DNA from: Nostoc sp. C052
GTDB taxonomy: Bacteria; Cyanobacteriota; Cyanobacteriia; Cyanobacteriales; Nostocaceae
NCBI RefSeq assembly: GCF_013393905.1
Contig: NZ_CP040272.1
Coordinates: forward strand, 2,852,001-2,916,000
Direction of reading: 5' to 3'
DNA length: 64,000 bases
The position numbers and the translations under genes are program-made. The notes below the pieces were generated by a model, which was not told the origin of the DNA, did no database searches, and was given only the letters and a program-made list of their open reading frames with translations. Below are positions 17,359 through 27,253 of the stretch, one piece after another (the first letter of the stretch is position 1; every line of letters starts with the position of its first letter).

Positions 17359-18513
17359 ATGACAGACCAACCTTCCGCCGCTACCCCTATTAATGCCGCT
17401 GCTATACCGATGAATAGAGTGTCGGCATCCACTCCCATAAATGCTGTTAATAATCCTACCCAAAGCACAGGAACGGTTTCAGGAAAAACAATTCTCAGTG
17501 TTGATTTAGGCAGAACTTCCACAAAAACTTGTGTGAGTCGCGAACCTGGTAACGTAGTGTTCGTACCTGCCAACGTCAAGCAGATGTCAATAGAGCAAGT
17601 ACGCGGTGGTGTTTTTGAAGCCCGCGCTACTGACCCCTTAATGGATTTGTGGCTGGAATATCAAGGCAATGGATATGCCGTTGGTCAACTAGCAGCAGAT
17701 TTTGGGGCGAATTTAGGAGTCGGACAATCTAAGGTAGAGGCTGCACTGGTAAAAGTGTTAGCAAGTGCTGGCTACTTTAAACTCAAAAATGATATCTCAG
17801 TCGTACTGGGTCTGCCTTTTCTTTCTCTAGAGCAATTTGAAAAGGAAAAAGCACAGTTGATTAGCCAAGTAGGTGGTCCTCATGTGTTGAACTTCCGAGG
17901 CGAATCTGTGTCGCTGAACGTCAATAAAGTTTGGGTTATGCCAGAAGGCTACGGCAGCTTGCTGTGGTCTGAAGCTCAACCAAAGAAAAATCCTGGCAGT
18001 CCCGATTTTACAAAAATATCGGTAGCGATCGTCGATATTGGACATCAAACCGTCGATCTTTTGATGGTAGATAACTTCCGTTTTGCTAGAGGTGCTTCTA
18101 AGAGCGAAGACTTCGGGATGAATAAGTTTTATGAATTGGTGTCTGCCGAAATCGAGGGAGCAGATAGTCAATCTCTAGCGCTGATTTCCGCCGTGAACAA
18201 ACCCAGAGGTGAACGCTATTACCGTCCTAAAGGCGCTAGCAAGCCCACCAACCTAGATGATTTTCTTCCTAACCTTACGGAGATGTTTTCTCGCGAAATC
18301 TGTAGCCGTGTGCTAGCCTGGTTGCCAGAACGCGTCACCGATGTGATTCTTACTGGCGGTGGTGGTGAGTTCTTCTGGGACGACGTTCAACGTCTACTCA
18401 AAGAAGCAAAGATTAATGCTCATTTAGCAGCACCTTCCCGTCAGGCGAATGCTTTGGGGCAGTATATTTATGGAGAGGCACAATTATCCTCCAATCGCGC
18501 TGCTAGGGCATAA
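17359..18513 (+). CDS. corM: ParM-like actin, CorM type
   Basis: 384 residues. A Thr/Pro/Ala-rich N-terminal extension of about 40 residues precedes an actin/ParM ATPase fold: phosphate-1 loop ILSVDLGRTSTKTCV, phosphate-2 VAIVDIGHQTVDLLMVD, and adenosine motif DVILTGGGGEFFW. In plasmids ParM filaments push DNA apart through ParR. Chromosomal homologues in multicellular cyanobacteria (what I recall as CorM in Anabaena) act instead as a membrane-linked cytoskeleton controlling cell shape. The start has aggag 7-11 bases upstream. Five bases separate it from the ParR-like gene, a clear operon. No plasmid genes are nearby, which supports the chromosomal CorM reading. Confidence 0.85.
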   Translation: MTDQPSAATPINAAAIPMNRVSASTPINAVNNPTQSTGTVSGKTILSVDLGRTSTKTCVSREPGNVVFVPANVKQMSIEQVRGGVFEARATDPLMDLWLEYQGNGYAVGQLAADFGANLGVGQSKVEAALVKVLASAGYFKLKNDISVVLGLPFLSLEQFEKEKAQLISQVGGPHVLNFRGESVSLNVNKVWVMPEGYGSLLWSEAQPKKNPGSPDFTKISVAIVDIGHQTVDLLMVDNFRFARGASKSEDFGMNKFYELVSAEIEGADSQSLALISAVNKPRGERYYRPKGASKPTNLDDFLPNLTEMFSREICSRVLAWLPERVTDVILTGGGGEFFWDDVQRLLKEAKINAHLAAPSRQANALGQYIYGEAQLSSNRAARA

Positions 18514-18518
18514 AGCTG

Positions 18519-18998
<480 letters not shown>

Positions 18999-19038
18999 CG
19001 AGCAATTAGGTTTGTGAGCAGTTTTTGCTCATGTTAAC

Positions 19039-19068
19039 AATCCTTAATAGTTAATACTATTAAGGATT
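19039..19068 (+). terminator. Hairpin after the ParM/ParR-like pair
   Basis: Perfect 12-bp stem aatccttaatag / ctattaaggatt with a 6-base loop, AT-rich, 40 bases past the stop. A weaker gagca...tgctc stem precedes it. Likely end of the two-gene transcript, although the T run is short. Confidence 0.55.
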
Positions 19069-19371
19069 ATTAATGTTTATATATTTTGTACACATACAAT
19101 ATTTGCATTTGGCAACAAGCCGTCACCCTTTTTCTTTGGAGACACAAAGCAACTTACTTGTGTCTATATATCTACCTGGCTAATAAAGTTGTGTAAAAGA
19201 GCGATCGCACATCAATTTTTAGTATGCGCTCAAAGTGGGATACAGTATTATTTAGGGCTATAGTATAAAGTTTTTCGCTTCTAACAATCTACAGCCGGAA
19301 ATTACCCAGTTATACTGAGATAAACGAGTGTAAGTCAAAACACAGTTTGAGTTCAGTTGACACTTATCACT
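19069..19371. other. Spacer before the NTPase module
   Basis: About 300 AT-rich bases with no gene. It should carry the promoter of the two-gene ATPase/NACHT module. One HIP1 site is present (gcgatcgc, 19200-19207). No clear operator seen. Confidence 0.5.
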
Positions 19372-20673
19372 ATGAGTAATACCAGTTTTTGGAAGCCTGC
19401 TTATCAGCTTTTTAAGCCAGAGGAACCACTTACTACGCCTGAAGAACTGAGAAATTTTTATGTCCAGCGAGCCAACAGTCCTGTAGAGAATTTAATCACT
19501 TTCTTGGATATGGAAGACGACCCAGCTAAATTTTTACTAGCAGGTCACAGGGGTGGTGGCAAAACTACAGAATTGCGGCGATTAGAACAACATTTGAATA
19601 GTAAGTATACAGTAATTTGGATTGATACTGTAACTGCTCTCGACCAATACAACATTGGCTATGCTGAGGTTGTAGTCCTAATTGGAATTAAAATTTTTGA
19701 AAAAGTTATTCAACGAGAGTGGGGTTTAAAAGACGATTTATTAAATGATTTACTTGAAAGTCTCAAAACTGTAGTTTATCAAGATGAAGACGCTGAAAAT
19801 ACTGGTCTTGAACTTCCAGAAATTATCAAAAAACTAGGTCTAATTCTTAAACAAGGACTAACTCGAAAAGTTACTACAACTCTCAACATTCGTCCGCAGC
19901 TTAGTAAAATCATTGAGCGAGTTAACGCCATCATAGAAGCTGCCGAGAAACGAAACAAGCAGAAGTTACTGGTAATTGTAGATGGTCTTGACCGACACGA
20001 TCAAGTTACAGCCTTGGAAATGTTCGCTAGTCCACTGCTGACTCAGCTAAGTTGCCATATTATATATGCCATTCCGATTTCACTCAGGTATTCTCCAAGC
20101 TTTCGTCAACCAATGGAAAGCTTTCAAAAATGCTTAGATTTAACTAATCCACCAGTATTTGAGTGCGATGAAAATTTATGTCCTACTATAATCCCTAATC
20201 AACTTGGTAGAGACATTCTTAATAGTGTAATTCATAAGCGTTTAGCAAGTTTGGGTGATGCTTATAAGGGTTTATTTAATCCAGATGCGCTAGAACTAAT
20301 TTCGGAAAAAAGTGGCGGTGTCATGCGTGACTTGGTGCGACTGGCTCGTACAGCTTGTGAAGTTTCTTTAAGGCTAAATTTGATATATATAGACTTAGAT
20401 GTTGCTAAAGAGGCTGTGCAAGAAGTTCGCAGAGAATATAATTTAAGTGATTACCATTTCCCTGAACTAGATAAAGTTCACCGCACAGGTTGCTTAACTA
20501 CTAACACCCATAGTTTGCCTAATAAAGGTCAGTTTGTGATTTGTGATGAGCTTTTGCAAAACAAATTTGTATTAGGTTATTACGATCGCAGTAAAAAATC
20601 CTGGTTTGATGTGAACCCTATTCTATTAGAAGATTTACAACGTTGGCAAGCTACTAACTCTCCAAAAATTTAA
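19372..20673 (+). CDS. P-loop ATPase, first gene of a two-gene NTPase module
   Basis: 433 residues. The ATPase core shows Walker A AGHRGGGKTTELRRL (about residues 57-71), a Walker B-like strand KLLVIVDGLDRHD (about 199-211), and a sensor/lid part SEKSGGVMRDLVRLARTACE (about 311-330). The GHRG-GKT-ELRRL form is typical of an AAA-like family common in cyanobacteria and actinobacteria next to STAND proteins. The C-terminal 70 residues (NKGQFVICDELLQNKFVLGY) look like a small beta domain. It lacks membrane segments. I use ATG 19372 (MSNTSFW); a TTG 15 bases earlier is possible. It ends 41 bases before the NACHT-TPR gene on the same strand, so they are probably cotranscribed and the products may act together. 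Confidence 0.8.
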   Translation: MSNTSFWKPAYQLFKPEEPLTTPEELRNFYVQRANSPVENLITFLDMEDDPAKFLLAGHRGGGKTTELRRLEQHLNSKYTVIWIDTVTALDQYNIGYAEVVVLIGIKIFEKVIQREWGLKDDLLNDLLESLKTVVYQDEDAENTGLELPEIIKKLGLILKQGLTRKVTTTLNIRPQLSKIIERVNAIIEAAEKRNKQKLLVIVDGLDRHDQVTALEMFASPLLTQLSCHIIYAIPISLRYSPSFRQPMESFQKCLDLTNPPVFECDENLCPTIIPNQLGRDILNSVIHKRLASLGDAYKGLFNPDALELISEKSGGVMRDLVRLARTACEVSLRLNLIYIDLDVAKEAVQEVRREYNLSDYHFPELDKVHRTGCLTTNTHSLPNKGQFVICDELLQNKFVLGYYDRSKKSWFDVNPILLEDLQRWQATNSPKI

Positions 20674-20714
20674 TGGTTGTTTTCTTTCCTAATTAGCAAT
20701 TATTCATCAAAAAA

Positions 20715-23700
20715 ATGGCTTCTAACGAAGATAACACTTATTCTCTAAGTGTAAATGACGCAACAGAGCTAAATAAATTAGTTAGTTTCTTAGAATTATC
20801 TAGTGGGACAACGACAATTTTTGCTATTGCACCGGAGAGTGGACCACAACATCCGGTAGTCGAGGAAATCAAGTTACTTTTAGCAGATGAGTATCATACT
20901 TTTAAAGAACCTCAAAACTTTTTTTACAGTGATAATTCACTCTATAACTTTCTCTACAGTTTAGATGAAACTGGGCTGCATAATTCTCAAACTAAACGCG
21001 AATTGATAATGGCATTTGGAATTGACCAATTGCCGACATCACGCTTGAAACAAGAGATGAAGCAGTTGAATTTAGGGAGAGACTCGCTATTTGGTCGGGA
21101 ATTAGTCATAATTTTCTGGCTGAATAAAGAGGAATTTTTAGAAGAGTTTCGTAACCGTGCGCCTGATTTCTGGGATTGGCGGGGTAAGTTGGTGAAATTT
21201 GAAGCACGTCCACCCGTAAATCCTCTGTTTTATCCTTATCTAGAGTGGTTGATAGCTGAGAATTCCTATCTCAAAATCAGTGGCGTGATGCAAGTCCAGC
21301 GCCAAGTAGATATTTTTCTGGATCAAATTTATGTTTCACTACAAGCAGTAAGGCGACAGCAAATTACAGAAACGTCGAAACTAGACCAAGAGATGACTAC
21401 ATTTCGCCAAGCTGATAGGTTGAGCATGAGCATCTCTAGCCCCTACGATTTAGACGAACCTTACTATTACGAACCAGTTTTAATAAGTTCAATACCCACT
21501 ACTAGCACCAAAACAGTAACACAAAGAATTGATTTATCCCATGCAGTGCGCGAGAATCAATACTGTGTGATTCTCGGCGCTCCAGGTGCGGGAAAGACAA
21601 CGTTACTGCGTTATCTAGCGCTACATTTTGCCATAGCGAAACGTGATGGCAATGAGATAGTAATAGGTGGTGAACCCCAAGAAGAATTGGGTAAAGCTCT
21701 GTTGCCAATTTTCTTTCGTATTGCCGATTATGCAGAACGACTGCAACAAGAACCAGAGTTAAGACTGCTGGAGTATCTGCGCCAATTCTACCGCCAGTGG
21801 GAAGCTTACTTTCAAGATGAAGCGGAAGTGGGAACCGAGATGGCGACGCTACTATTAGAAAAAATGCGTCAAGGGCAGTGTTTAATGCTGCTCGATGGTC
21901 TAGATGAGGTATTTGAACAAGAAAGCCGCAGGCTGATTGTGGAAAGAATTGATCAGTTTGTCAATGCTTTCTCTACTAATAAGTTTGTCATTACCAGCCG
22001 CATAGCTGGCTACCGCGATGTGAAACTGAGCAGCCGTTTTGCTGAGTTCACTATTGAAGATATGGGTAGCGAACAAGTAGAAAAATTCCTGGAACGCTGG
22101 TGTTTGGCGATAGAAAGAGCGCAGCAGCCAGAAGCTAGTGAGGCGCAATGGCAAAGAGCAGGAGATGACCAAGCAAAGAAGATTTTAGAAGCAATTAAAG
22201 ACAATGAGGGTGTAAAGCGCTTGACAGCGAACCCTCTATTATTGACAATTTTGGCACTGATTCACCGCAATGGTGAGCGCCTACCTAACCGCCCGGTGAA
22301 ACTTTATGAATTGGCAGTGCAAACCTTGACGGAAGATTGGCAGCTAGGTAAGAAGTTGCCAGATGCTCCGAAAGTGCTACTGAACCAAAATGAAGTAGTG
22401 GCATTTTTAGCACCACTGGCTTACTGGATGCATGAGGAGAAGCCCTCTGGTTTAGTCACTGAGGCAGAAGTTGAACAACAGTTAGCAGCAAAGCTAGCAG
22501 AATTAAATGATACTGACCTAGAATCAGACTCAGTACGGCTTGCCGTGCAGGAGTTTTTACGAAAAGTGCGGGAAACAACAGGTCTATTTGTGGAACGTGC
22601 GCCTGGAGTCTACGGCTTTATGCACCTGACGTTTGAGGAGTATTTTGCTGCACGTTATATCGCTGACAATGAAGTAAGCGATATTTTAGCAATTATCCGT
22701 AAACATTTGCATGAGCCGCGTTGGAATGAGCCGATTTTACTAGCTTTAGGCTATTACGGAATTTATTCTCCGAAACAGGTTAATAAGCTGGTTGAGCAGC
22801 TTTTCAGTAATCTTGAGGCTTATGAACCTGTAATTAAAGGTGCGAAGTTAAAAATCAAAAATGCATCTTCGCAGGATGCAATTATTATCTGGTCAGGTTT
22901 GCAAGAGGAATCAACTACTAACTATAAGCAGTCGGAATTACGGTTGAAAGATTTATTATTTGCTGGTGAAGTTTTAACTCAAGTTGAGGTAAATAGCAGT
23001 CGTCGCAAAAAGCTAATTCAAAAATTAGTTATCACCTATCTTGGTTTAGATACAGACTTTGACGATGATGCAACTAAACAACTGTTAAGGCTGTTACGCC
23101 AAATTGAAATTTTTAACCAGAAAGGTGAAGTTCTGGCACGACTGAAAGAATTTGCTAATGACTCAATACTTACTGAAGAGATAAGAGTAAAAGCACAGAC
23201 AGCTATTCTTTATGTTGCTTGTGGTGAATCAGGGGCAGGATTAGTTAGTTGTGCGATTGATATTGTCAATCAGCTAGAGCCTAATATATTTTGTAGTCTT
23301 AGAGAGTTGGTTAAAGAAGTCGGTGAAGAAATGACATCGGCTCTAGAAAATTGTCTAGAAAATTATAGTGGTGATCAAGATTCTCAAAGGGCATTAAACT
23401 TACTCACCGCAATATCTTATATTCGTACAGATAAATATACAAAAGCTGTTGAGCTTCTAGAAAAAATCAATGTTCAGCCAAATGTCAGATACAGTGCTTA
23501 TATAGCTTGGTCAATTGCGACTTGTTATCAGGAACAAGATAAATTTGATCAAGCAATTGACTACTATCAGGAATGCTTTGAAAAACTAGCCTTATATATT
23601 CATCCATCAGCTTTTCTACTGTTTTGGAGAAATCGGGGTATTTGTCATCGCTTACACACCAAATACGAGCAATCACTAGAATGCTTCCAGCAGGCGTTAG

Positions 23701-26700
23701 CTATAGACAGAGAGTTTCACAAGTCTGAAGATGAAGCAAGTGATTTGTGGAATATTGGCAAAACTTATCAAAGTTGGGGCAAATATGAGCAAGCGATCGC
23801 CTACCACCAACAAAGCCGTGACCTCTATGAACAATTAGGTAAAGAGAAAGATATAGCTAACCAGTGGTATCTGCTAGCTGATTGCTATCGTGATTGGGGT
23901 AAATATCAGGAAGCCGTAGAATCTGAGGAAAAGGATTTGGCAATTCGCCAGCAGTTAGATGACCAAACTAGAATAGCTCTTGCTCATTATCAACTAGGAC
24001 GCATTTATCAAGAATGGGGTAAATACGAACAAGCGATCGCCCACCACCAACAAAGCTGTGATCTTTATGAGCAATTGGATCAAAAAAAGAATGTAACAAC
24101 TATGTGGTACTGGTTAGGTGATTGCTATCGAGAATTGGGCAAATATGAGCAAGCAGTCCAATATCAGCAAAATTGCCTGGTAAAACGTCAAAACTTAGAA
24201 GAAAAATCAGATGTAGCTTCGGCATACAATCAACTAGGACGCATCTATCAAGCATGGGGTAAATATGAACAAGCGATCGCCCACTACCAACAAAGCCGTG
24301 ACCTCTATGAGCAATTAGGTAAAGACAAGGATGTTGCAAGCCAGTGTTATTGGTTGGCTAATTGCTATCGGGAATGGGGTAAATATGAACAGGCATTAGA
24401 GTATGAGCAAAAGGACTTGGCAATTTGCCAGCAGTTAGATGACCAAACCGGAATAGCTCTTGCTCATTATCAGCTAGGTCGCATCTATCAAACTTGGGAA
24501 AAATATGAACAAGCGATCGCCTACCACCAACAAAGCCGTGAACTCTATGAGCAATTGGGTAAAGAGAGAAATGTAGCTAATCAGTGGAACTGGTTGGGTG
24601 ATTGCTACCGAGAATGGGGCAAATATCAGCAGGCTGTCGAGTTCCAGGAAAAAGAATTAGTAATCCGCCAGCAGTTGGATGACCAACCCGGAATTGCTCT
24701 TGCCTACTGGCGCTTAGGTCGTATATATCAAGCTTGGGGCAAATATGAACAAGTGATCGTCTACTTCCAACAAAGCCTTGACCTCTATGAGCAATTAGGT
24801 AAACAAAAGGACGTAGCTAACTTATGGTGGTGGCTAGCTAGTTGCTATCGGGATTGGGGCAAATATCAGCAGGCAGTCGAATATGAACTCAAGGATTTAG
24901 CAATCCTTCAACAACTGGATGACCAAACAAATGTAGCCGATGGCTACAATCAACTAGGTCGAATCTATCAAGCATGGGGTAAATATGAACAAGCGATCGC
25001 CCACTATCAACAAAGCTGCGACCTCTATGAGCAATTGGGTAAAGAGAAGAATGTAGCTAACCAATGGTATAACTTAGCTAGTTGCTATCAAGATTGGGGT
25101 AAATATGAGCAGGCACTCGAATATGAACTCAAGGATTTAGCAATCCGTCAACAACTGGATGACCAAACAAATGTAGCGGATGCCTACAATCAACTAGGTC
25201 GAATTTATCAAGCTTGGGGTAAATATGAACAAGCGATCGCCTATTTCCAACAAAGCCGTGACCTCTATGAGCAATTGGGTCAAGAGAAGAATATAGCAAA
25301 CCAATGGTACTACCTGGCTAATTGCTATCGGGATTGGGGCAAATATCAGCAGGCACTCGAATATGAATTCAAGGATTTAGCAATCCGTCAACAACTGGAC
25401 GACCAAACAAATGTAGCCGATGGCTACAATCAACTAGGTCGAATCTATCAAGCATGGGGTAAATATGAACAAGCGATCGCCTACCACCAACAAAGCCGTG
25501 AACTCTATGAGCAATTGGGTAAAGAGAGAAATGTAGCTAATCAGTGGAACTGGTTGGGTGATTGCTACCGAGAATGGGGTAAATATCAGCAGGCTGTCGA
25601 GTTCCAGGAAAAAGAATTAGTAATCCGCCAGCAGTTGGATGACCAACCCGGAATTGCTCTTGCCTACTGGCGCTTAGGTCGTATATATCAAGCTTGGGGC
25701 AAATATGAACAAGTGATCGTCTACTTCCAACAAAGCCTTGACCTCTATGAGCAATTAGGTAAACAAAAGGACGTAGCTAACTTATGGTGGTGGCTAGCTA
25801 GTTGCTATCGGGATTGGGGCAAATATCAGCAGGCAGTCGAATATGAACTCAAGGATTTAGCAATCCTTCAACAACTGGATGACCAAACAAATGTAGCCGA
25901 TGGCTACAATCAACTAGGTCGAATCTATCAAGCATGGGGTAAATATGAACAAGCGATCGCCCACTATCAACAAAGCTGCGACCTCTATGAGCAATTGGGT
26001 AAAGAGAAGAATGTAGCTAACCAATGGTATAACTTAGCTAGTTGCTATCAAGATTGGGGTAAATATGAGCAGGCACTCGAATATGAACTCAAGGATTTAG
26101 CAATCCGTCAACAACTGGATGACCAAACAAATGTAGCGGATGCCTACAATCAACTAGGTCGAATTTATCAAGCTTGGGGTAAATATGAACAAGCGATCGC
26201 CTATTTCCAACAAAGCCACGATCTCTATGAGCAATTGGGTCTACAGCAGAATGTAGCTAATCAACTATCTTGGATCGCTAATTCCTACCGCAATTTAAAG
26301 GATTACATCAAGGCGATCGCCTACCACCAACAAAGCCGTAACCTCTATGAGCAATTGGGTCACGATGAGGATGTAGCTAGATGCTGTATGCAACTTGGTA
26401 ACAGCCAACGCTTGCTAGCAAAAAATACCTCAGATAGAGCAGTAGCTTTTGAATTACTGGCGCAAGCTGAACAAAATATCCGTCAAGCCATCCAAATAGA
26501 TACTACAAGAGACTATAAAGAAAATCTTGCTTACGACCACATTATCTTTAGCTTAATCTGGTCAGAACGCTTACGCCTATCGTCTTTTGATGACTCCTCA
26601 CCGCAAGAACAAATTACCCAATTTGAAGAATATTATAATACTGGCTTGACATATCTTGCCGAACTGGGGCAGACAGTAAATCGAGCAGATGAAGCTCTTG

Positions 26701-27011
26701 ATGTCGCCCGTGCTTATCTGGAAGTCAGCGTCTTAAAAAATCTTGATCGAGCGGAAGAACTAGGCCAAGAATTCCTCCAAGTTTTTCAGGAGTACAATCG
26801 CCGGAAACTAGAAGCTTCATCTCGTAGACTCTTGGGCGAAATATACCTGAACCGCTCTCAGCATCATCAATCAGATACTAAAGTAACTGCTACCCAGTTT
26901 TTAACAGAAAGTCTGCAAATCTACAGAGAGCTTGATTTAAGCGAAAAAGCTGCCGAGGTAGAGCAGCTAATGCATTCAAATCTAGATAATACTGGAATAC
27001 TTAGCGATTAG
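20715..27011 (+). CDS. Giant NACHT-TPR (STAND) protein
   Basis: 2098 residues. N-terminal domain (about 1-200) with RNRAPDFWDWRGKLVKFEA, a motif seen at the front of many bacterial STAND proteins. NACHT ATPase: Walker A VILGAPGAGKTTLLRYLA (near 285-302), Walker B CLMLLDGLDEV (near 390-400), FVITSRIAGYRD, and the late motif FMHLTFEEYFAARYIA (near 634). A helical linker runs to about 1000, followed by about 22 TPRs (to about 1895) arranged as 80-residue pairs with consensus GRIYQAWGKYEQAIAYHQQS. A helical end follows. STAND proteins are switches in signalling, defence or cell death: repeats sense, the NTPase assembles. Here the output domain is not obvious, so the first gene may supply it. No ribosome site is visible before the ATG. 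Confidence 0.9.
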   Translation: MASNEDNTYSLSVNDATELNKLVSFLELSSGTTTIFAIAPESGPQHPVVEEIKLLLADEYHTFKEPQNFFYSDNSLYNFLYSLDETGLHNSQTKRELIMAFGIDQLPTSRLKQEMKQLNLGRDSLFGRELVIIFWLNKEEFLEEFRNRAPDFWDWRGKLVKFEARPPVNPLFYPYLEWLIAENSYLKISGVMQVQRQVDIFLDQIYVSLQAVRRQQITETSKLDQEMTTFRQADRLSMSISSPYDLDEPYYYEPVLISSIPTTSTKTVTQRIDLSHAVRENQYCVILGAPGAGKTTLLRYLALHFAIAKRDGNEIVIGGEPQEELGKALLPIFFRIADYAERLQQEPELRLLEYLRQFYRQWEAYFQDEAEVGTEMATLLLEKMRQGQCLMLLDGLDEVFEQESRRLIVERIDQFVNAFSTNKFVITSRIAGYRDVKLSSRFAEFTIEDMGSEQVEKFLERWCLAIERAQQPEASEAQWQRAGDDQAKKILEAIKDNEGVKRLTANPLLLTILALIHRNGERLPNRPVKLYELAVQTLTEDWQLGKKLPDAPKVLLNQNEVVAFLAPLAYWMHEEKPSGLVTEAEVEQQLAAKLAELNDTDLESDSVRLAVQEFLRKVRETTGLFVERAPGVYGFMHLTFEEYFAARYIADNEVSDILAIIRKHLHEPRWNEPILLALGYYGIYSPKQVNKLVEQLFSNLEAYEPVIKGAKLKIKNASSQDAIIIWSGLQEESTTNYKQSELRLKDLLFAGEVLTQVEVNSSRRKKLIQKLVITYLGLDTDFDDDATKQLLRLLRQIEIFNQKGEVLARLKEFANDSILTEEIRVKAQTAILYVACGESGAGLVSCAIDIVNQLEPNIFCSLRELVKEVGEEMTSALENCLENYSGDQDSQRALNLLTAISYIRTDKYTKAVELLEKINVQPNVRYSAYIAWSIATCYQEQDKFDQAIDYYQECFEKLALYIHPSAFLLFWRNRGICHRLHTKYEQSLECFQQALAIDREFHKSEDEASDLWNIGKTYQSWGKYEQAIAYHQQSRDLYEQLGKEKDIANQWYLLADCYRDWGKYQEAVESEEKDLAIRQQLDDQTRIALAHYQLGRIYQEWGKYEQAIAHHQQSCDLYEQLDQKKNVTTMWYWLGDCYRELGKYEQAVQYQQNCLVKRQNLEEKSDVASAYNQLGRIYQAWGKYEQAIAHYQQSRDLYEQLGKDKDVASQCYWLANCYREWGKYEQALEYEQKDLAICQQLDDQTGIALAHYQLGRIYQTWEKYEQAIAYHQQSRELYEQLGKERNVANQWNWLGDCYREWGKYQQAVEFQEKELVIRQQLDDQPGIALAYWRLGRIYQAWGKYEQVIVYFQQSLDLYEQLGKQKDVANLWWWLASCYRDWGKYQQAVEYELKDLAILQQLDDQTNVADGYNQLGRIYQAWGKYEQAIAHYQQSCDLYEQLGKEKNVANQWYNLASCYQDWGKYEQALEYELKDLAIRQQLDDQTNVADAYNQLGRIYQAWGKYEQAIAYFQQSRDLYEQLGQEKNIANQWYYLANCYRDWGKYQQALEYEFKDLAIRQQLDDQTNVADGYNQLGRIYQAWGKYEQAIAYHQQSRELYEQLGKERNVANQWNWLGDCYREWGKYQQAVEFQEKELVIRQQLDDQPGIALAYWRLGRIYQAWGKYEQVIVYFQQSLDLYEQLGKQKDVANLWWWLASCYRDWGKYQQAVEYELKDLAILQQLDDQTNVADGYNQLGRIYQAWGKYEQAIAHYQQSCDLYEQLGKEKNVANQWYNLASCYQDWGKYEQALEYELKDLAIRQQLDDQTNVADAYNQLGRIYQAWGKYEQAIAYFQQSHDLYEQLGLQQNVANQLSWIANSYRNLKDYIKAIAYHQQSRNLYEQLGHDEDVARCCMQLGNSQRLLAKNTSDRAVAFELLAQAEQNIRQAIQIDTTRDYKENLAYDHIIFSLIWSERLRLSSFDDSSPQEQITQFEEYYNTGLTYLAELGQTVNRADEALDVARAYLEVSVLKNLDRAEELGQEFLQVFQEYNRRKLEASSRRLLGEIYLNRSQHHQSDTKVTATQFLTESLQIYRELDLSEKAAEVEQLMHSNLDNTGILSD
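24501..26217 (+). repeat. Recent 960-bp-period duplication in the TPR coding region
   Basis: The 757 bases from 24501 match 25461-26217 with a single mismatch (c at 24620, t at 25580). The shift is exactly 960 bp, that is four 240-bp units of two TPRs each. Neighbouring 240-bp units are also similar but clearly diverged. The near-identity at third codon positions shows a recent unequal recombination or conversion event that kept the frame. Confidence 0.95.
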
Positions 27012-27253
27012 AATTCCCACTACATAAACCAAGCCTGCGTAGATATTATATGAAACGTCTACGAAGGCGGATTTTAATTGTGAGCCAAAAGGCGCTGTCT
27101 AATAACAAGTTGTTGTCCGTCTACACACTCCATTGCAAAAAATTGCTAACTTTTGTGTTGAATATTATTAGTACATATTTTTACTAGATTCTTTTTTTAC
27201 TCTGCACACTGTATAAATGCTAGAATCCTCAAGTAGACAGTTAGGATACCTAG

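Noticed and set aside
23740..26400. CRISPR-like regular repeats
   Set aside because: The 240-bp period is coding (80-residue TPR pairs in one frame), not short repeats with unique spacers.
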